Shown piece by piece: positions 13,736 to 24,385 of a stretch of 64,000 nucleotides of DNA. The position numbers and the translations under genes were made by a program. Location: contig NC_060960.1 of assembly GCF_910589235.1 (NCBI RefSeq), forward strand, positions 4,437,839 through 4,501,838, read 5' to 3'. Each line of letters begins with the position of its first letter. The first letter of the stretch is position 1. Origin of the DNA: Vespa crabro. Its lineage: Eukaryota > Arthropoda > Insecta > Hymenoptera > Vespidae. Under the pieces are notes generated by a model. That model was not told the DNA's origin and searched no databases. It saw only the letters and a list, made by a program, of their open reading frames with translations.

Positions 13736-14360
13736 CCCTCCTTTTCCTCCTCAAATTTCTCCTCTTCACCCCTCCTTCTTCTACTCTCTTTCTCTTCATT
13801 TTCATCTTGCTTGATATGTCCTTCTTTCCTTTTTTTCGCACTTTCCTCCATATTCTTCTTTCTTATCCTTTATTTTTCTTTTTCTTTTTCTTCTTTACAT
13901 TTATATGCGTGCTTATTCTCTCGTTTTTTTCCTATTTCTCTTTTATTTTTGTATTTGTTCATATATTCTTTTTTTTGTTTTTTTGTTTTTTTTTTTTTAA
14001 TTCTTTTTGTTTCGACCGATACCGACGTCTCTATCCAACTATTTGTTTTCTATGCCTCTTTTTCTTTAACTTTCTTTTTCTCATCTCATTTTCACCGACC
14101 CTTATTCGGTCTTCTAACTTTATTTCAACCTTGTGTTTGATTTTATTAATCTATTTACCTGTTCACACAGTAGTTTATTTATTTTTATACGTACGTGTTT
14201 ACATATTCATTTTTCATTTTTCTCATCTTTCTTTTCCTCTCTCGTTTTTCAGTTTGCTCATCGTTTATATGTATATCCTTATGTCACGTCAACGTTATCC
14301 CTGTCGTTTCTTAGTTGATTTCACTTGCTCTTTTTCCTTCTTTTTTACTTTTTGATATCG
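13736..14360. repeat. Long pyrimidine-rich (T-rich) tract
   Basis: More than 600 bases dominated by TTTC, TTTT and CTTT on the plus strand. It produces a 214-codon Phe/Leu-rich open frame (13711-14355) that is a composition artefact: T-rich DNA seldom contains TAA, TAG or TGA. Confidence 0.85.
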
Positions 14361-15466
14361 TCTTACGTTTCACATAAAACAGTAATGAGTATTCCGAATG
14401 TGATTCTCTAGAATTTACATCCCTCAACTTATATTCTTCCTTTCTTTGGTTTCTTCTTTTTCTTTTTAACAGTACTGTGTAATATGTTACGAACGTCCGA
14501 TTCGTAGAAAAGGCTCGATGAAGATAATGCTCCTTTGGCGGGGACGTTGTAGATGCATATTTTATGAAAAGGGGAAACATAAAGACGTGAATGTGAGCAC
14601 TTCTCTTGAATGGAAGAAAAGGAGGAGAATATCACTGAAAGTACTTTCGTATTATCCACGATATGCATTCAGCATGTACCACGAGAATAGAATAAAAATT
14701 TAAGATCGATCCATATTGTTCTAGCATCTTTCCGAATATTGCTGCTGGTTTTTTGTTAAATAGATATAAATTTATAAATTGTCGACAATGATTATCTATA
14801 TTTTTAAATATGTTCAGTAATGAAACTTTTCGAAAGTTATTTGTAAATATATTCAAAAATAACTTTTCGATTTGGTAACGATGTTTTTCTTACTAGATCC
14901 CCGATGAAAAAGCGAAATTGTTCTGATTAGTTCGCTATGTTCGTTTTTCCTTGTTCGATTTGAACTGTCCTGGGAGATTGCATTCTCCCGTTCTTTCCCT
15001 CCCCCCCCCGTATTATTGTGATGATTTTTATGTGTATAATATATATATATGTAATGAATTGAAAAATAGAATTGAAAAATTTCATTCCTATTGATGTGCT
15101 GTCACGATAATTAGACGGCATTATTAACTTAAAGAATTTGTGTTTCTTGCTGCAGATTTACAGATTGATACACTTCTCATTACTGATAATTAATGGGAAA
15201 CGAAATTTATTTACATTCAATATTGGAGAGCTTGGGTGGGTGATTCGTGATATAATGGTTCGTGTAACAATGTATTTGGTTATTGATAGATACATTACAA
15301 TTGTGTTATTCAAGTTCTTGTTATACGCGATGTATATATAGCACGATATTTGTTTAATGTTATATTCGCATTACCTATTTCAACGATTGAGAGATGATCA
15401 GTACTATGCTTCCGTGATGCTTTCAGATTCAATTATAACGAACTTATTTAAGACTAAATCTTGTAT

Positions 15467-15495
15467 TATCTGAAACATTTCTAATGTTTCAGATA
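15467..15495. repeat. Perfect hairpin, 13-bp arms, 3-base loop
   Basis: Left arm TATCTGAAACATT (15467-15479), loop TCT, right arm AATGTTTCAGATA (15483-15495). Confidence 0.95.
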
Positions 15496-15849
15496 TTCTA
15501 TAAAATATTCTTTTTCGTTTTAGACTCTCAAGTGATTATTTGGGAAGATGGTTGGATTAATTTAAAAGTACAGGAGAAGGAAAGAAATAATTTCTTATTA
15601 ATCGGAAGTGTGTTAAGATTGTTCGTTTCTATATGCATGTATAAAACTCTTGTACGAAATATTGTAATTTAATTTTTGCTATATGAAGAAAACGTTTCAT
15701 AATTCCTTTTTCGATTGTATTTATTCTGATTCAATAGTTTTTCAGAAAATTATAATCTTTGAAGAAGCTCCAACCGATTTACTTGCGAGTAGTGTACCTA
15801 TTTTCCGATGTATAGTCCTCATCCGATAGTTCATAGTTTACGAAACAAA

Positions 15850-15934
15850 ATGCGGTTTCTCGTATTTCGACTAGATATCTTGTTGCTTTCAAAGCTGAGG
15901 TTCATCTCAACCGATTGGAACAATTGTGAAAGAG
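15850..15934 (+). CDS. Speculative first coding exon (signal-peptide-like) in the correct phase
   Basis: An ATG in a good insect initiation context (ACAAAATG) opens 28 codons beginning MRFLVFRLDILLLSK, then a donor-like GAG|GTAATG. The exon would leave in phase 1 with a G, which would give an Asp codon when joined to the Ig exon at 32922. DIP-family Ig domains usually begin with Asp at this point. Against it: the hydrophobic core is interrupted by Arg and Asp, the donor is ordinary, and the open frame continues past it to 16059. The frame also has an earlier ATG at 15808. Treat as a candidate to test with transcripts rather than a call. Confidence 0.12.
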
Positions 15935-16963
15935 GTAATGCAATTGAGAACAGGTGTCCCATTAATTTTCGGGATACGCTAGTGTGTACTGTGGGAGCAA
16001 CAAGTTTTATAGGTAGACATGTATGTTCTACGCATGTATGTGTCGTGCCAATATATATATAGTATAAAATAAGGGAATGCAAGTAAGAGTTGGATTACAC
16101 GTATAACATATATTATGCGTTTACAATAAGTTTATTATCAAGTTTATCTCTTGAAATAATAACAAAAGTAAGAATGAGGTCATCTTAATTATTAAAAATC
16201 TGTCTATAAAAAGTTCATTAGAGACTATACTATTATGAATTATCGTATAGATTTATAAATTATGGATCTACACGAGAAAGCTATACGTCTGAGAAAAGTA
16301 TCAAGATAAATTTTTTACAAATTTATAATGCGAGATTTTGTTTTGGTAAGAACATTGTATTGATTAGAACATCTCTTTTATTTAAAAAATTCTTCTTTTC
16401 TTACCAAGATTATTTTTATTTAAAGGAAATGTATGTCATTGTTATTTAACTGTCTTTTATAATCTTCTTCAGATTTTTTTTTACCTCTTGTTCCATTTTG
16501 GGTGCTTCTTCTGAAATCCGAGTGTTTCGAATTTACATCCTTGTCATAAAGAGCTTTCTTTATAGTAACAGGAACTTTTAATACCAACAAAAAGTCGTGT
16601 AAGTACTTATGTCGCAAGAAGCACTTGCTGAACTTTGAAACCACTAGCTCTATTGGTATTTGACTTTTTGGTGAATGACAAAGAATATATGTATATCTGG
16701 TTAAATATATACTTGCATATACGTATACATAGATGTAATATGAAAATGTGTTAAAATATATTATATTAAAAGAAAAACGTGTATTCGTCAAATACTATTT
16801 GGTTTAAATTGAATTAAACTTTATTTCCTTACAAGCGAGCTATATAATTATCGGATCGCTATCTATTCAATACAATTTGATGATATCTTTAAGATAATAG
16901 AGTCAAGATTTAAAAATATCAACATAAAATATTTATATATATCCTACACACACACATACACAC

Positions 16964-16965
<2 letters not shown>

Positions 16966-17003
<38 letters not shown>
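16966..17003. repeat. (TA)n microsatellite preceded by (CA)n
   Basis: ACACACACATACACACAG (16947-16965 region) runs directly into an uninterrupted AT run. Confidence 0.96.
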
Positions 17004-17006
<3 letters not shown>

Positions 17007-17723
17007 TAATTTTATTTACACATCGCGAAAAAAATAAAAGCAATATCACGAGGGAGAAAAATATGACTCAATGATATTAACTGGATTTTAATAAACGAAG
17101 TTTCGTAAATGATTCGTTTAGTGCAATTCATAAAACTGAATTAGTTTCGACATTGTATTCACATTATCCGTCGTTATGAAAACAAAACCATTATTGTCTT
17201 TCTATTAAAGTTTTCCACATAAGAGAGAAGAAGAAAGAGAAAGAAGAAACACAGAAAAAAGAAGAATATTTTCTGGTATATAATAAAGAAATATAAGCAG
17301 GTTTTAAGGAAAGGTGAAAATAAAAAATAAATTTCAGACGAAGGTCAGAATAATAAAATAGTTTCTGAAAACGAAACTGTATAACTGCTATTCGGAAAAG
17401 TGGAGCACGTTTTACCTTACTGGTCGATATATGTAAGTACATACATTCGTGTTTTCTTCGTGATACGTAGAACACGATACGTCGGAAGGAAGCCAAAGTA
17501 ATCGCAACCGCAAGATAATCTTCTTCGTTTCTTACCTTTCGGTTCTTTACTACTAGTTCGACCTCGCGAATCATGTTCCCTCGAAGAAACTCCAATCCAT
17601 TGCCAGACAATCGGTTGGTAGGATATAGTATTGATTACTTTCAAAATGACTTTTCTCGTCGTATTAATAATAATAACAAAAACGAATTGTAATTTACTAT
17701 AAGCATACAATTACAACTTGTAA

Positions 17724-17724
<1 letters not shown>

Positions 17725-17767
<43 letters not shown>
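17725..17767. repeat. (TA)n microsatellite
   Basis: Uninterrupted TA run of about 43 bases. Confidence 0.97.
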
Positions 17768-17772
<5 letters not shown>

Positions 17773-18459
17773 GAAAAATGATAAAATGGAAAACTACTCA
17801 GAGAATATATTAACGATTATGTCGAATAATAGAGAAGGAGATATGTATAGCTGTATCGTCCTGCAACCTAGCCTTGATATTAACAAAGGGCAAAGGTTAG
17901 GAGAAAGCGATCGATAACGAAGGAACGGTTTCGATTTTAAAGAAAGATAGGGATGACATGAAACGTACATTAGGATATATGATATTGCATTGGTAGAATA
18001 ACGAGAACGTCAATCAGAATTTGGAAAAGGCTTTTGAGAATATCTCAGAAAAAGAAATCGAAGTGATGTTCGGCTTTCTTGATTATTTATCGGACATCGA
18101 TTTCAAATATATCGAATACTCTTTACAACGAAAAACAAATTTATTTTTTCTTTTATTTACATATTTGGAATTTTTTTTCCAGAAACTTTATTTAATAGAA
18201 ATATAATATTATTATTCTCTTATTTCGGCACGTTTTACTTTTTTTTTTATGAACAAGAAACGTAAATGCGAACGTATATGATCCAGCAAAGCTTAACTAT
18301 GCATTTGAAGGTGGTTCGCATTAAATCCGGTATATGACTTGTGCGTTTACATCTCTTTAGCTCGTAAACCAACTTGCCACCATCATCACCATCGCCTAGG
18401 GCACGTCCATTATATGTTTACGGTTGTTTCGAGTATAACACTTCAATGACGTTCCTACG

Positions 18460-18486
18460 ACTAACGGAAATAGTGTTTCCGCTAGT
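18460..18486. repeat. Hairpin, 11-bp arms with one mismatch
   Basis: ACTAACGGAAA (18460-18470), loop TAGTG, TTTCCGCTAGT (18476-18486). One A/C mismatch. Confidence 0.8.
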
Positions 18487-20495
18487 TTATCAAACATAGC
18501 AAGATACAAAAATACATGAATGAGAAGAACTGAGATTGATGTTCGATCCGATTTAAAAATTGATAAAACAACGAAAAGCTGGATCTTGAAAGATTCAATT
18601 GTAATGCGCAATAATAGTTATTTTTCTTTTATTTTTATTTCAATATCCATTTAAACGAGTTTTCAATAATATTTTATTTCCTTACTATTTTGAAAAAAAA
18701 ATCATTGCTTTGTCATCTCAATACAGATCGTTGGTATAATTACAGTGCGTTAGTAACTACGCAAAGCGTACACTCATACTCCATGCAGTATGTAATTATT
18801 CGCGATCAATGTAATTGCATTTTGTATTATTATTCGTTCGAGGTAAATGGAAAATTCTGTGCATTACGTACGTGCATTCAATCGTAAAACGCGAACACAT
18901 TGCCTTCTAACTGTCGTAACGAGTCATAGAGCGCATTATTTGAAGGGTCTTAAAGCTATTTCAATGGAAAGATGGATCAAAAGTGAAAGAGAAAGATAAA
19001 GCATCCTTCAAAAGCATTTGCTTCGTAGGTATGTATCATACAATCGATGCACGGTCATGGTCGTATTATAAAAGGGAGAGGCCATGGAATTTTTATTCTA
19101 TAGCTATCTTGAACAGATAATCGAAAGCCAATAGGTAATACGATAGGGTTAGAACAATATCGCATGATTCGAGAGGTTATTTCCTTTTTCAAATGGGCGA
19201 ACTACTCTATATAGGGAATTTTATATCCAACAAATTGTTTGAGTCAACCTTATGCGTCCTTATAATTTTGAAAATGCGTTGAATGTTAGAAATGATTTTT
19301 ATTCGATATTTTGTGCCGAGAAAATACGTGTGTTCTATGCTGTTTTGACACTCGTTAGAAGTAAGTGTACTTTCTAAAAGCACCCTTAAGTATCTCTCAG
19401 AAGAAACGCTTCATACACTAACACTAATACACGTATTAATGCAGGTCTAGATATACGTATTCGTGTAATTTAGATGCATACGTATACTCTATTTTTCCTA
19501 CGACTTTTAATTCGATGAATTTTCTATAATCAAGGCAATAAATCTTTTATATTATTTTTGTGTAAACATCTTAATTAATCTGTAATTAACAATTATATTT
19601 AGAAAATTTATTTTCAAATATTTATTGCGTATTCATCGATGAAATTGAAAGCATTTTCTGTATCTTTAAAAGAATATTTTTTATATTTAAATATTATATT
19701 TAAATAATATATGGTAATAATTAATTTTATATTCCACAATTAATTTTCGTTCACCGTTTGTAGAGTTAATTAACTTCATATACAATGTCGTGCATATAAG
19801 TATCTATACTAATCGATGCTTGTTCCGAAACTTGTTTCAAACTTAGGATCCAAGTTCACGCTTTGAAATTGTACTCTAATCTCAATGTACAATCACCATA
19901 ATAACATGGCACGTTGAACGAAATTAAAACAAGTCCTCACTACTTTGATGAGAAGTAATCAACAGAATCTAAATTTGAGTTAAAATTACGAAAATGAAAT
20001 ACAGAGATCGTCAAGATAGTTTTTTAGGGTATTTTTTTTATGTAAACATACATATTCTCTCTCTTTCTCTCACTTTTAGTATAGAAAATACATTATACAA
20101 TTATATGTTAATATTTCTAACTTGATATGAAACTATTAAATGTGTTTACTTTTGTTTGTTTCGATATTTCTTTCTCTATCTTCCTTTTTCTATTTATCTT
20201 CACTTCAATAAACTTTTGTAATAAAATACAATAATTATAGATAATTTCACATAACAAAATTTAATACAACGGTAAACCCTATCTTACAAATAGGAACTAA
20301 CAGTAGATAATATTTTACATAGAAAATATAATAACCTGTCAAATGGACGAAGAGAAAGCATGGAGTATCCTATTGAATATGGTAAGTGCTCATAGAGTAA
20401 CTTTACAGCTATTTGCTAGTAATTCAAAGCTTGTCTTTTCTTTAGATTCGAATATCATTCGTATACGAATATATTAAAAATCAATAATTATCAAT

Positions 20496-20595
20496 TATAA
20501 TATAATATAATATAATATAATATAATATAATATAATATAATATAATATAATATAATATAATATAATATAATATAATATAATATAATATAATATAA
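20496..20595. repeat. (TATAA)20 pentanucleotide array
   Basis: One hundred bases of perfect TATAA repeats, about 20 units, with no interruption seen. It is the only perfect pentanucleotide array in the window and probably highly polymorphic. Confidence 0.97.
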
Positions 20596-21248
20596 TTATT
20601 CTTTATTGATATAAAGAATACTTTTTGTGATTAGTTTTTCCATATCTGTGATTTTATCCTTCCGTATTAATTGTTAAAATAAGACGAAATATAATTAAAT
20701 ATGTTTTTTTTTTTTATATTTTGCAATCGGTTTATCAAAGTATATAAATTTTTATGTTATTAGACAAATGATTTATTCTTATTTATATCATAAATACTAA
20801 CCCCTATTTTTATCGTCTTTCAATGCCGTCACTTTAAAACATGAGACACTTTCAAACACAAACTGGTTTTAACCGGCGATCAATAGATTTGAAATTTAAT
20901 CGCTGCGAGGGTGTGATTATAAGAAGAGCATTTTCACCAAATGATTTTCTATTTACGATTTCATGACAATTAGAAATAAGCTGGTGAAGCATTTGATATA
21001 TTCATGTTTCTCCTTTCATTGGGCAAGAAACAATTGTTTATAAGAACTTCATTTCTACGGTTTTATGGATATGGATTCTGAAAGCGATAAACTTAGAAAA
21101 CACTTTCTTCCTATTCTCTACGTCACGGTTGCGTCTATCTAATACTGAATGGTGTCGGAATAGCAAAGGATAAAAGTGTCGTATAACCATGTAATAACCT
21201 CTTTCATCGACACTGTCAACGATGTTACCACTAGCCTTCTCCTCTCAT

Positions 21249-21312
21249 TCTCTCTCTCTCTCTCTCTCTTCTCTCTTTCTCTCTTCTTCTCTTTTCCTCC
21301 CTCTCTCCTTCT
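21249..21312. repeat. (CT)n microsatellite, impure
   Basis: TCTCTCTC run followed by TTCTCTCTTTCTCTCTTCTTCTC and CCTCCCTCTCTCC pyrimidine sequence. Confidence 0.92.
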
Positions 21313-22010
21313 CTTCTCAACTTTTACGTTTATCTCTTTTTCTCATGTTCATCGATCTACCCATCATCTCTGCAAACGTCTACTTACGTGTCTATATCTA
21401 ACATGCCTTGAACTATAGATATGCTAAAACTTACGTACTTTGTAATACCCACATACATACTACGTATTAATCGAAAGATATACATAAGTACTTGCATAGA
21501 TATTGTAGATTGTACATAATAGATATATAATTCTCAATTAATTCTTTCTCATTTTCTTGTATTTATTGAAGCATACATATGTAAGTAGATATATTGAGTA
21601 ATATCAAAATCATTGACGATTAATTAACAGATTTTTCTTTTTACTTTTATTTAGAAATTATGATAATCCGTTCCATTTAATTTTTGTTTTTTTTCTTATT
21701 CCTTTTTTTCCCTCTCTCTTTCTCTTTATATATCATTCTCGAAGTTAAGTTTTGCTCGGGAAAGACGAAAATTTGATAGTCAGTCGTATTCAATGATATA
21801 TTTGCCACGTAAACAATAATTATCGCATGCAATTAGGAGAAGTTGCTGTGTCTAAATGGAAGATCTGCAGAGAGGGTGAGGGAGTAACAGAAAACGAAGA
21901 ATATAGCAAGAGAAACCGAAGATTGAAAGGAGATGGAGAGAGCTTTTGGCGAACTTCTCGTTCCATATATCGCTGACTGCCAAAGTGTCGGAATGGAAGT
22001 CATCTCCATG

Positions 22011-22031
22011 TCTCTCTCTCTCTCTCTCTCT
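22011..22031. repeat. (CT)n microsatellite
   Basis: Short TC run ending before GATCACACACAAA. Confidence 0.93.
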
Positions 22032-23355
22032 GATCACACACAAATACATCTACGTATCTGATTTTCCACTACTCTCCCTCTTAACTTGCACTTGAACCGA
22101 AGAGATTCGGGTAACTCGATCTCGTTACTTGAGCTCAAGTCATACGCTTTACGAGAAGCAAAGATCAGTTCATTACTTCATTACTGATATTCTCTCCCAC
22201 ACAGTGACGAAGTTTCCGAATATTTACTATCGTGTTAACGTTTCTCAAATTATATTTATAAAAGGTATCTCTAAGTGTCAGATAGTAAGTGTCAGATAAG
22301 TAATGATTAAATTATTATAATAAATGAAAAACAAATAAAGATCATTTTTCATCATTTTTTGTGTACAATCTGATAAAAGTAGATCATATTTACAGTATCT
22401 AAAATAAAAATAATATATATCTATTATCATATGTACAATATATTATTATCGTATAATAATTCATCTAATAATATACATAGATTTATATTGATCTCATTTG
22501 TACGAATTGACAGCATGTGTGAACATGCAAAATATAATTATTTCTAGGATAAGTTTCAGACAAGCATATGTCACGCATAGAATTGAGCAAATAATTTTCG
22601 TAGCTTTAGCAGCATTTTTTTTCAATTGAGAAGCGATGATATAACTTTTATGACGATATTTGGATTACTATTGTTTTGTGAAGTTATGTTGGCAGCATTA
22701 TCGACTATTATACCGTTTTTTAAAGATTAAGGCTGACGTTTTAAAATCACTGTACGGTGTAAAAAAATTTTAATTTGAAATTTACAAGACACCGTATTAA
22801 TTTGGACACATAATAGATAGATAAATATAAACAGAATGTTTCATAATGTCTTCTATTTCACTTTGTTTCTATTTACCTTATTAGCTTTTACGTGACAATT
22901 CTTGTTTTAAAAGATCTTTTTCGTCGTTTGAGTAAGAAACAGAGAACAATAAACTTTCGAAATTCACGGAAACTCAAATAAATGTCTTAATCTGTTATAT
23001 TTACTCTTGGAATAAAATTAAAGTCTATTTTTAATTTATATTCATTTATGTTAACGTTTATGTTTCTTAACATTGAAACGATTTATGACAGCATTCATTT
23101 TGTTACATATTTTTTGGTAATCTTATTTAAAAATTTGTAGCTACATATAGACTCGTGTTCTTGGAACATGCTACGAAATTGTGAGGAACCACGAAGAAGC
23201 TAACTTTTATGCATAAGAAAAGACAACAAAGCTTCTTCCGCTAAAACTCGTCATCAGAACTGAAATCGTTCCACCGCTTTCCAAAGTAAGTTTTTAGCAA
23301 TTCTAATGCCATGCTAATGACGCACAGTAAAAAATTTATGTTACTTATATATCCT

Positions 23356-23397
<42 letters not shown>
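23356..23397. repeat. Compound (CA)n(TA)n microsatellite
   Basis: CA run to about 23382 continuing into a TA run to 23397. The preceding ATATATCCTACACACACA resembles the start of the compound repeat at 16940-17003. Confidence 0.96.
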
Positions 23398-24104
23398 GCA
23401 TACATATACATACATACACATCTATACAAATCAGGAAAAAGAATGAAAACCACGATACAAAGATAGAATGTTTCTAGAATTTATTAATCTTTCTCTACAT
23501 TTAAATAACTTCATACAAGTTGTTCACAAAGATAATTTTATAATTATCGAATTAAATAAAAGATACAAACAATACATATTTCTTCTCTTCTCAATGTTTA
23601 ATCAGTTAATTCCAGGAAAACAGTGTAACGATCCGTTTACATCAGTATAATAATTACGTTGATAAACGAAATGAACCTGTGGACCAGTACATTCCATTTA
23701 TTCTCATGGGTTCGATCCATTTTTTTCTCCCATTATTTTATGTACATTCATGTCAAAAAGCGAATTAATTTTCTTTTATACATTATCCTTCACTGAGGTT
23801 TACTCGTTTAACTTGACATCTCATTCTCTAGGTAACTCAAGAGGTTCGTTAAAATCTTCTATCAGGATAACGTCTTTTAGATTTTTATCAGGAGAGCCAA
23901 GGGACTTTCTGTGCATCGTATGTTTCATGACAGAGACAAACGTATCGTCCGCTTTGAGACAGTTTGTTATCGAGTATCGAACATGATTTACATAAAAAGA
24001 TAAGCTTCTCTGGGCATCGTTGTCGGTAATATAACTTTGTCAGAACTAACATGGTGGGAAGGTTGGTAGAACGTGTGGTTAGAATTGAAGAGAAAAAGAG
24101 AGGG

Positions 24105-24107
<3 letters not shown>

Positions 24108-24141
<34 letters not shown>
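24108..24141. repeat. (GA)n microsatellite
   Basis: Pure GA run preceded by purine-rich AAGAGAAAAAGAGAGGGGAG. It forms an inverted pair with the CT tract at 24331-24385. Confidence 0.96.
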
Positions 24142-24144
<3 letters not shown>

Positions 24145-24330
24145 CGAGATAGCGAATTTCCTCGACATGAAAATCGCTCGAGCGTGTGCACAGAAGGGGA
24201 AAAGGAAAATATAACGTATTGTATGAACGTTCGGTAGGCGAGCAAGGGGATAACTTATTGTACGTAATATCCACCGCGTATGCCCGCGGAAAACTACACG
24301 TCGATATTCTCGCACGCGACTACTTTTCTC

Positions 24331-24385
24331 TCTCTCTCTTTTCCTCTCTTTCTTTCCATCTCCCTTCTCTCTCTCTCTCTCTCTC
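24331..24385. repeat. (CT)n microsatellite, interrupted
   Basis: CTCTCTCTCTTTTCCTCTCTTTC, then CCATCTCCCTTCTCTCTC, then pure CT to 24385. Confidence 0.94.

Noticed and set aside
13711..14355. 214-codon plus-strand open frame, the longest in the window
   Set aside because: It is almost entirely Phe, Leu, Ser and Ile from a T-rich tract that seldom forms stop codons; no domain and no splice context.
22272..22298. TAAGTGTCAGATA repeated with a 14-base period
   Set aside because: Only two copies of 13 bases; likely simple slippage and not informative.
23700..23730. GGTTCGATCC resembling a tRNA B box
   Set aside because: No matching A box, acceptor stem or cloverleaf could be built around it.
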